From NCBI GenBank assembly GCA_027460605.1, contig JAPZAN010000236.1:1-36093 (forward strand): a DNA stretch of 36,093 nt, written 5' to 3'. The stretch is from Candidatus Methanoperedens sp. (GTDB lineage Archaea > Halobacteriota > Methanosarcinia > Methanosarcinales > Methanoperedenaceae). Numbering within the stretch: the first letter of the stretch is position 1; every line of letters begins with the position of its first letter. Both the position numbers and the translations under genes were made by a program. Positions 30,661 through 36,093 of this stretch are shown here, piece by piece. The notes under the pieces are model-generated. The model saw only the letters and a program-made list of their open reading frames with translations, had not been told where the DNA came from and made no database searches.

Positions 30661-31510
30661 GATTAAAAAATCCGAAGATATTATAGATAGATTATTTGAT
30701 TATCTTATGAATCATTTTGATGATTTTGGTCATAAAGATTGGTTTAAAACAGAATTTGGTAGTTCTTGGTCACCATTCGTAGAGACTTGCTTCATGTTAG
30801 AAGGTAAGAAATATGATTATAAAATTAGGCGCTGTTCAACAGCGAAAAGAATAACAGAATATGTAGAACAATTTCATAGATCAGATTTTCGTGAAAAGTA
30901 TTCACATTTTTTTAAGCATCCATGTCGAGGTATTGATATATCATGGATAGAAAAAAATAATAATATTTTTTTAGCTATAGAACATTCAGAGGATACTCCA
31001 ACAACGGAAAAAGAAATTAAGAAAATAAAGCGTCTGCTAAATTATTCAGAAGCTATAGAAGACAAAACTGTTAAAGGAGTAGCAAAAGAACAATTATTAG
31101 CTATTCGAGAAGAAATAAATAAGTTAATGGATTTTAAGTCAAGTTTTAAAGTGTTAATATCCCGACCTCGTCGATTTGATGCCATTAACGGAAAACCTGA
31201 ACCCAATTATAACCAATCGGTAGAGTACTTTAAATATAGAATAGAAGAGGATTTGAAGAAGTATGCAAAATCCTTCAATAATGACGAGATTTGGGTGATA
31301 ATTCTAATTGTTCCCGACCCTGGCGAACCACGTTCCAAAGTCGATAAAATTATATTCCATTGTTACGAATGGAAAGGGAAGAATGAAGGAGGAAAATTAT
31401 CTGCGATTGATGAAAAACATGAGAAATATACTATTCCTATAAAAATTGTAAACGGTAAGTGGGTAAAAGATTCCATGAAACAAGGGTCACCAAAAAGGAA
31501 TGAACAATGA
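30647..31510 (+). CDS. unknown protein, possible PD-(D/E)XK-like fold (287 aa)
   Basis: The start is taken as ATG 30647, directly after AAGGTG; TTG 30626 gives a slightly longer frame without a ribosome site. Residues RGIDISWIEKNNNIFLAIEHSED place an aspartate (D97) and a glutamate (E112) on adjacent strands, as in PD-(D/E)XK nucleases, but the lysine is replaced (E-H-S), so activity is doubtful. Later strands read EIWVIILIVPDP and KIIFHCYEWKGKN. It overlaps the HEPN-like gene upstream, and its stop overlaps the purL start (ATGA). The pair looks like an accessory two-gene unit placed upstream of a housekeeping gene. Unrecognised family. Confidence 0.5.
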   Translation: MLLDKIKKSEDIIDRLFDYLMNHFDDFGHKDWFKTEFGSSWSPFVETCFMLEGKKYDYKIRRCSTAKRITEYVEQFHRSDFREKYSHFFKHPCRGIDISWIEKNNNIFLAIEHSEDTPTTEKEIKKIKRLLNYSEAIEDKTVKGVAKEQLLAIREEINKLMDFKSSFKVLISRPRRFDAINGKPEPNYNQSVEYFKYRIEEDLKKYAKSFNNDEIWVIILIVPDPGEPRSKVDKIIFHCYEWKGKNEGGKLSAIDEKHEKYTIPIKIVNGKWVKDSMKQGSPKRNEQ

Positions 31511-34350
31511 CCAGCAGGATTGAAGTAGGTTTTAAAAAGGGAATGAAAGACGCATTGGGCGAAGGTGTCAAGAAAAGGATAGTCGAAGACCTGCATATTA
31601 ACGTGGACTCTGTCAGGACTATTGAGGTTTACACCTTCGACGCTCTTTTTTCAGAAAAGGAATTGAATCTGCTCGGGGAACAACTATTCGCCGACCCTGT
31701 TATCCAGGTCTTCTCATCCAAACCGCTGGCAGAGGATTTTTCCTGGCTTATAGAAGTGGGATTCAAGCCGGGAGTGACGGACAATGTCGGAGCGACTGCG
31801 AAAAAAGCATCTGAAGATGTGCTTAAAACCGAATTGCGGGGAGTTTATTTTTCAAGACAGTACCTTATCAGTGGAAACATCACAAAAGAAGATGCCGATA
31901 AAATTGCAGGCGGGCTTCTTGCGAACAGCCTGATTGAAAGGTGGGTAATAATAAACATTGACGACTGGGACCGTGATAAGGGCGTGCGCCTTCCACTGCC
32001 GGTCGTGAAAGGAAAACATACGCCTTCGGTTACGACACTGAATCTGGATGTCAGCGACAAACAGTTAAAGGAAATGAGCGTTCAAAGACTTCTTGCTCTG
32101 ACCCTTGCTGAAATGAAAACAATTCAGAAGTATTTTTCTGATGCCGTTGTCAGAAAAGAACGGGAAGCTATCGGTCTTTCTCTTCCCACGGACGTGGAAA
32201 TCGAGGCGCTTGCACAGACATGGTCAGAACATTGCAAGCATAAGATATTCAACAGCCAGATAACCTATACTGATGAAAAAGGAACCAAGACCATAAATTC
32301 TCTTTTTGACACATTCATAAAGCGCTCAACCAGGGAAATCAACAAACCCTTGCTTGTCTCGGTTTTTACAGATAACGCCGGCGTTATCAAATTCAATGAC
32401 GATTATAACCTTGTGATGAAAGTGGAAACACACAATACGCCCTCTGCACTTGACCCTTACGGCGGCGCTATCACTGGCATCGTGGGCGTGAACCGCGACC
32501 CGCTTGGCACGGGCATGGGTGCTCGGTTGATATTCAATACCGATGTTTTCTGTTTTGCATCCCCATTTTATGACAAAGAGTTACCGCCGCGGCTTTTGCA
32601 CCCGAAAAGAATATTTGAAGGGGTGCGGCGCGGCGTGGAGCACGGAGGGAACAAGAGCGGTATCCCGACTGTGAACGGCTGCATCGTTTTTGATGAGAGG
32701 TATCTTGGCAAACCGCTTGTTTACTGCGGGACTGGCGGCATAATGCCCTCAGTAATAAACGGCAAGCCTTCCCACATTAAAGAGATCAATCCCGGCGACC
32801 TTATAGTGATGACCGGCGGGCGTATCGGGAAAGACGGCATACACGGCGCCACGTTTTCCTCGCTTGAACTTGATGAGAATTCTCCTGTAACTGCTGTCCA
32901 GATAGGCGACCCGATAACCCAGAAAAAGATGCTCGACTTCCTGCTTGAGGCGCGGGATTTGGGGCTGTATAATGCCATCACGGATGACGGCGCGGGAGGA
33001 TTGTCTTCATCGGTAGGCGAGATGGCGCAACTTAGCGGAGGATGCCTTATCGAGCTTGAGAAATGCCCCCTGAAATATCCGGGACTTGACCCATGGGAAA
33101 TACTACTTTCGGAATCGCAGGAAAGAATGACGCTTGCCGTATCTCCGGGTAAGATAGATGAATTCCTGGCTCTTGCAAAAACAAGAGATGTTGAGGCAAC
33201 GGCCATAGGTACATTCACAGACAGCGGAAAATTCCATGTAAAGTACGGCGATAAAAACGTGGCTTACCTTGATATGGATTTCCTGCACAAAGGTCTTCCT
33301 GCGATGAAGCTGAACGCCAGGTGGGAAGCCAGGAAGTTCGAAGAACCCGTGATCGGGATTGTGGAGCTGACCGCGGCGCTAAAAAACCTCCTCTCGCGTC
33401 TTAATATCTGTTCTAAAGAATATGTTATCCGGCAGTATGACCATGAAGTGCAGGGAGGCTCGGTTGTAAAACCCTTGACTGGAGATGGACCGAGTGACGC
33501 TGCGGTTATCCGCCCTCTCCTCGACAGCATGGAAGGGGTCGTGGTTGCAAACGGCATCTGCCCGAGGTATGGTGACATCGATACCTACCACATGACAGCC
33601 TGCGCTATCGATGAAGCAGTTCGGAACCACATTTGCGTGGGAGGCTCGTTTGACCACCTTGCAGGTCTTGATAATTTCTGCTGGTGCGACCCTGTGAAAT
33701 CCGAGAAAAACCCGGATGGAGAGTTTAAACTGGCGCAGCTTGTGAGGGCGAACAAGGCATTATATGATTATACGACCGTGCTTTTCTCAACGATTGGCAA
33801 GATAGAGGATGTCAGGAAAGCTGTGACAATGGATGTGAAGAGACCGGATGACAGGGTTTACGTGCTGGGGATGACAAAGGATGAACTCGGAGCTTCCGAA
33901 TATTTTGCTTCACTTGGTTTTATAGGCAACGACGTGCCAAGAGTTGATGCGGCGTCTGCAAAGCGGCTCTATATCGCGCTTGAAAAGGCCATTCGTGAAG
34001 GCGTTGTTGCATCGTGCCACGACTGTTCCGATGGCGGTCTTGGCGTGGCGCTGGCTGAGAGCGCATTTTCAGGCGAGCTTGGCATGACCATTGAATTGAC
34101 AAAAGTGCCCGTGGAGAACATCAAGCGTGCCGATACGATACTGTTCTCGGAGTCGCAGAGCAGGTTCGTGGTGACTGTGACGCCGGATAAGGTTGCGAGG
34201 TTTGAGGAGATAATGAAAGGGAATGTGTTTGCAGATGTGGGCACTGTTACAGCGCAGCAGAATTTCACGGTGATGGACGGGGAGAAGGTGGTGCTGAGCG
34301 CGGGGATTGATGAATTGAAAGAGGCGTGGCAGAGGACGCTCTGGTGGTGA
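31507..34350 (+). CDS. purL: phosphoribosylformylglycinamidine synthase, PurS-PurL fusion
   Basis: This 947-residue enzyme performs the fourth step of purine synthesis, converting FGAR to FGAM with ATP and ammonia. Residues 1-160 hold two PurS-like units (SRIEVGFKKGMKDALGEGVKK; SWLIEVGFKPGVTDNVGATAK). The PurL body follows, with ALAQTWSEHCKHKIFNSQI, KVETHNTPSALDPYGGA, DGAGGLSSSVGEMA and SCHDCSDGGLGVALAESAF. It lacks the C-terminal glutaminase of large bacterial PurL, so it needs PurQ; only a purQ fragment is found downstream. Its ATG overlaps the stop of the preceding accessory gene (ATGA). The last ~50 bases are repeated at 35851. Confidence 0.95.
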   Translation: MTSRIEVGFKKGMKDALGEGVKKRIVEDLHINVDSVRTIEVYTFDALFSEKELNLLGEQLFADPVIQVFSSKPLAEDFSWLIEVGFKPGVTDNVGATAKKASEDVLKTELRGVYFSRQYLISGNITKEDADKIAGGLLANSLIERWVIINIDDWDRDKGVRLPLPVVKGKHTPSVTTLNLDVSDKQLKEMSVQRLLALTLAEMKTIQKYFSDAVVRKEREAIGLSLPTDVEIEALAQTWSEHCKHKIFNSQITYTDEKGTKTINSLFDTFIKRSTREINKPLLVSVFTDNAGVIKFNDDYNLVMKVETHNTPSALDPYGGAITGIVGVNRDPLGTGMGARLIFNTDVFCFASPFYDKELPPRLLHPKRIFEGVRRGVEHGGNKSGIPTVNGCIVFDERYLGKPLVYCGTGGIMPSVINGKPSHIKEINPGDLIVMTGGRIGKDGIHGATFSSLELDENSPVTAVQIGDPITQKKMLDFLLEARDLGLYNAITDDGAGGLSSSVGEMAQLSGGCLIELEKCPLKYPGLDPWEILLSESQERMTLAVSPGKIDEFLALAKTRDVEATAIGTFTDSGKFHVKYGDKNVAYLDMDFLHKGLPAMKLNARWEARKFEEPVIGIVELTAALKNLLSRLNICSKEYVIRQYDHEVQGGSVVKPLTGDGPSDAAVIRPLLDSMEGVVVANGICPRYGDIDTYHMTACAIDEAVRNHICVGGSFDHLAGLDNFCWCDPVKSEKNPDGEFKLAQLVRANKALYDYTTVLFSTIGKIEDVRKAVTMDVKRPDDRVYVLGMTKDELGASEYFASLGFIGNDVPRVDAASAKRLYIALEKAIREGVVASCHDCSDGGLGVALAESAFSGELGMTIELTKVPVENIKRADTILFSESQSRFVVTVTPDKVARFEEIMKGNVFADVGTVTAQQNFTVMDGEKVVLSAGIDELKEAWQRTLWW

Positions 34351-34416
34351 GCGGGGGAGCATGGGGTAAAATCGCAGAAAGAAAATATCAAATGAAAAAA
34401 AGAAAACATATATACG

Positions 34417-34448
34417 ATATTAATCATCTATTAACATTGCATTAATAT
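34417..34448. promoter_or_regulatory. inverted repeat at the start of the first toxin-antitoxin module
   Basis: ATATTAAT (34417-34424) and ATTAATAT (34441-34448) are exact reverse complements, spanning the expected transcript start and the ATG at 34447. A TATA-like CATATATAC lies at 34408-34416. This is where a ribbon-helix-helix antitoxin would bind to repress its own operon. Confidence 0.5.
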
Positions 34449-34680
34449 GGTAAAAGCAATAGTAAACATTAGTGAGAGGGCAAATAAGCTACTTAATATA
34501 GTAAAGGCAAAGCATGGGCTAAGAACAAAGTCTGAAGCCATCAATATTGTAGTAAGTGAATATGGAAAATCTCTTCTTGAACCTGAGCTTAGACCTGAAT
34601 TTATCAAAAAAATCAAAGCAAGGAAAAAAGAGAAGACCATTAAGATCACGGATTTTAGCAGTCATTACGGCTTAGATTAA
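34447..34680 (+). CDS. ribbon-helix-helix antitoxin (DUF2683-like)
   Basis: The 77-residue protein opens with a strand and two helices, MVKAIVNISERANKLLNIVK and HGLRTKSEAINIVVSEYGKS, the archaeal DUF2683/ribbon-helix-helix pattern that binds operator DNA as a dimer. The C-terminal tail (KKIKARKKEKTIKITDFSSH) is basic and probably wraps the toxin. It is one base from the RelE-like gene, so the two form a type II toxin-antitoxin operon that should repress itself through the inverted repeat over the start. Confidence 0.78.
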   Translation: MVKAIVNISERANKLLNIVKAKHGLRTKSEAINIVVSEYGKSLLEPELRPEFIKKIKARKKEKTIKITDFSSHYGLD

Positions 34681-34681
34681 T

Positions 34682-34945
34682 ATGTATTCTCTTGAAGTGA
34701 GAGAAAGCGTTGACCGGATATTTTCTAAACTTGCAAAGAAAAATCCGAAACAGATGCGGATAATCGAGAAAAAGATAAAACAGATTTGTGAAAAACCTTT
34801 ACATTTCAAGCCATTAAGAGCGCCGATGCAGCATTTGCGAAGAGTGCATGTTTATAAGAGCTTTGTCTTGACTTATTCAGTTAATGAGAAAAATAAAATC
34901 GTGATAATAGAAGATTACGATCACCATGATAAGGTCTATTTATAG
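34682..34945 (+). CDS. RelE/ParE-family toxin
   Basis: The 87-residue basic protein has the RelE layout: SLEVRESVDRIFSKLAKKNP, a long helix MRIIEKKIKQICEKP, then the strands FKPLRAPMQHLRRVHVYKSFVLTYSV and KIVIIEDYDHHDKVY. The tail D-H-H-D-K-V-Y is typical of archaeal RelE-like mRNA interferases, which cut mRNA on the ribosome. It is the second gene of the module after its antitoxin. Sequence alone does not separate RelE from ParE (gyrase poison) activity, though the D-H-x-x-x-V-Y end favours RelE. Confidence 0.85.
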   Translation: MYSLEVRESVDRIFSKLAKKNPKQMRIIEKKIKQICEKPLHFKPLRAPMQHLRRVHVYKSFVLTYSVNEKNKIVIIEDYDHHDKVYL

Positions 34946-35030
34946 TGATTTTTCTCGTATATAGAATGAGTGCACACGGCACAAGGTACACGAATACCAT
35001 TAAATACCTGTTGTAATTATATGCATACAC

Positions 35031-35300
35031 ATGGAAAACGCATCCATAACCGCCCGCATTACAGGCAAAGAACTCAAGAAAATAGACTCACTGATTTCAG
35101 CAGGTCTATACACCACGCGCTCGGACTTCCTGCGCCATGCTGCAATGCATTTGCTGCGCGAAGAGGCCCCGGAAATTCCTGAACTCTTCTTAAGATTGCA
35201 ATCTCAGGCAAAAGCGAAAAAACTCACAAAAGATAAAATATTAAAGGATATCCGAAGCACTCGACAAGGCCTCTACAAGGAGACCTTCGGCGATGATTAA
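35031..35300 (+). CDS. ribbon-helix-helix antitoxin paired with PIN toxin
   Basis: The 89-residue protein begins NASITARITGKELKKIDSLI and continues AGLYTTRSDFLRHAAMHLLR, a ribbon-helix-helix DNA-binding domain in which T-T-R-S-D-F-L-R starts the second helix. The C-terminal part (LTKDKILKDIRSTRQGLYKE) would bind the toxin. It overlaps the PIN gene by eight bases. A TTAAATAC about 30 bases upstream of ATG 35031 suggests a leaderless transcript. Assignment as VapB-type is by pairing with the PIN protein. Confidence 0.78.
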   Translation: MENASITARITGKELKKIDSLISAGLYTTRSDFLRHAAMHLLREEAPEIPELFLRLQSQAKAKKLTKDKILKDIRSTRQGLYKETFGDD

Positions 35301-35661
35301 GCTCTTCCTGGATACAAATATCCTTCTGAATTCATTAATTCCAGATAGAAGGTCGCACATATTCTCCCTATCCATAGTGCTTCAAAATAATATTCCTTTA
35401 GTTACAAATGAGTATGTTCTTAAAGAAGTCAGGAAGATTTTAGAGGAAACTTATTCCTTCAATCAGGAGGATATTCATCAATTTGTTGAATTTTGCAGGA
35501 CGAAACTTGAGGTCGTCAAAACTCCTTCAAAAGAAGAGTTTAAAACCATCAATGCTGGCGATAAATCTGACAGACCTATTATATTTTCAGCAAAAAAACA
35601 TAGCTGTATCCTGATTACAGACGATGCACCAACAAAAAAAGATGCAGATAAATACTCGTAA
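35293..35661 (+). CDS. PIN-domain ribonuclease toxin (VapC-like)
   Basis: The 122-residue protein begins IKLFLDTNILLNSLI and holds the PIN acidic residues D7, E45 (in NEYVLKEVRKIL), D93 (GDKSDRPII) and D110/D111 (LITDDA), which bind the metal ions that cut RNA. Its order behind a ribbon-helix-helix antitoxin identifies a type II toxin-antitoxin module. It resembles the PIN_3/COG1569-like branch more than classical VapC. The catalytic set looks complete, so the toxin is probably active. Confidence 0.82.
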   Translation: MIKLFLDTNILLNSLIPDRRSHIFSLSIVLQNNIPLVTNEYVLKEVRKILEETYSFNQEDIHQFVEFCRTKLEVVKTPSKEEFKTINAGDKSDRPIIFSAKKHSCILITDDAPTKKDADKYS

Positions 35662-35756
35662 CGCTAGGATCAATAGAAGCGGTTAATATATTTAATATCA
35701 AACTGGCAAAAGAACCACTGAACTTATAACAGATTGAGCAAGTATAAGTAAAATAA

Positions 35757-35870
35757 AAATTCAGGAATAAAACGGCTCCAAAAGCGCTTATTCTCGCCGG
35801 TTACGGCATAAACTGTGATATAGAGCACAGCACGCCTTTCAAACTTGCAGGCGGGGAATTGATGAACTGA
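35757..35870 (+). pseudogene. purQ: purQ 5' fragment (glutaminase of the purL complex)
   Basis: Codons read KTAPKALILAGYGINCDIEH and STPFKLAGG, the N-terminal strand and first helix of PurQ (FGAR synthase glutaminase), then the frame runs into GELMN and a TGA. The Cys-His-Glu catalytic triad lies beyond the break and is missing, and no start codon precedes the fragment. It is fused directly to a copy of the end of purL. A working purQ must exist elsewhere if the pathway is active. Confidence 0.8.
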
Positions 35871-35902
35871 AAGAGGCGTGGCAGAGGACGCTCCGGTGGT
35901 AG
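35851..35902 (+). repeat. partial copy of the purL 3' end
   Basis: Bases 35851-35902 match 34300-34350 with one inserted A and three or four substitutions; the frame is therefore lost. Its position right after the purQ fragment marks a recombination or deletion junction. The toxin-antitoxin modules lie between this copy and the true purL end. Confidence 0.9.
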
Positions 35903-36019
35903 AGTGAATTATTGCAGGTGAGTTACAGTATCATTTCAACTTGGTTCTCATCATCCCCATCAAAGCTATAGTCTATTATCGGCGATAGTTTTATTTATGA
36001 ATCTTGAGAGGTTACTATC

Positions 36020-36093
36020 ATGCCACCAAAAGCTGTTAGAACAGTAAGAGATTTAATCTACTGGCAATATGCAAAACTTATAGCTGAGTCGGC
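36020..36093 (+). CDS. start of an unknown gene, cut by the window edge
   Basis: ATG 36020 begins MPPKAVRTVRDLIYWQYAKL and runs open to the last base (24 codons). GAGAGG eight bases upstream is a fair ribosome site, and AGTTTTATTTATG about 30 bases before the start is TATA-like. The N terminus is basic and helical. Too little is visible to name a family. Between 35903 and 36019 I see no gene. Confidence 0.5.
   Translation, partial: MPPKAVRTVRDLIYWQYAKLIAES

Noticed and set aside
32721..33218. Minus-strand frame of 165 codons inside purL, and similar ones at 33264-34427
   Set aside because: Shadow frames caused by codon bias of purL; no domain and no ribosome site.
1..36093. Insertion sequences or integrases explaining the duplications
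   Set aside because: No transposase, integrase or terminal inverted repeats were found; the scars are better explained by recombination between short repeats.

Overview
The window looks like a piece of an archaeal chromosome, most likely from a methanogen or anaerobic methanotroph relative (Methanosarcinales or Methanoperedens-like). That lineage is inference, not something I could test. The archaeal call rests on these points: TATA boxes about 25-30 bases before transcript starts, several apparently leaderless genes, an NreA-type repair protein ending in a PCNA-binding (PIP) box, a PurS-PurL fusion, a fused gamma-alpha 2-oxoacid:ferredoxin oxidoreductase subunit, a PGF-CTERM-like sorting tail, and a tRNA with an archaeal serine-type body and G73. 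A Rieske protein, a Tat-exported four-cluster ferredoxin and a CcmD-like peptide suggest membrane electron transport.

Layout. 1-5700 (+): small membrane proteins (one frameshifted), a universal stress protein, a CcmD-like peptide, a YHS-domain Cu(I) P-type ATPase, an ATP-cone/Mrr-like nuclease gene broken by a perfect 43-bp tandem duplication, and a methyltransferase. 5714-7027 (-): ferredoxin and Rieske protein. 7276-10154: an ATPase C-terminal remnant, tRNA-Gln, then nifS/iscS, iscU and a methyltransferase-like membrane protein behind two palindromes.

10177-20650 (-) is a secretome island. It holds small secreted proteins, a chymotrypsin-fold protease with a membrane-anchored copy of its own prodomain next door, two orphan subtilase tails, and a five-gene ABC-2 transporter operon with a beta-propeller and a NEW3-type protein. 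Three copies of one hairpin-rich leader sit before the secreted genes. A ~360-bp direct repeat, carrying this divergent promoter plus the first ~45 codons of a UbiA prenyltransferase gene, flanks the ABC operon; the truncated ubiA copy is at one end and the intact one at the other, as expected for an integration or recombination scar.

20649-27935 is mostly housekeeping: UbiA prenyltransferase, an Lrp-type regulator, KorB/KorA, an odd serine-type tRNA with a GAT anticodon, a radical SAM SplB-like protein, NreA and a PTPS/QueD-like enzyme. From 27950 to the end the window is accessory and scarred. An MNT/HEPN pair lies between an intact PTPS gene and a partial second PTPS copy. An AT-rich pair of unknown genes, the first with a HEPN-like R-x4-H motif, runs directly into purL. 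Two toxin-antitoxin modules follow. Last comes a 5' fragment of purQ joined to a copy of the end of purL.

The strongest candidates for something undescribed are the three-copy structured leader of the secreted-protein regulon, the protease/anchored-prodomain pair, the anomalous tRNA, and the HEPN-like two-gene unit coupled to purL. All functional statements come from reading motifs by eye; no database search was run.
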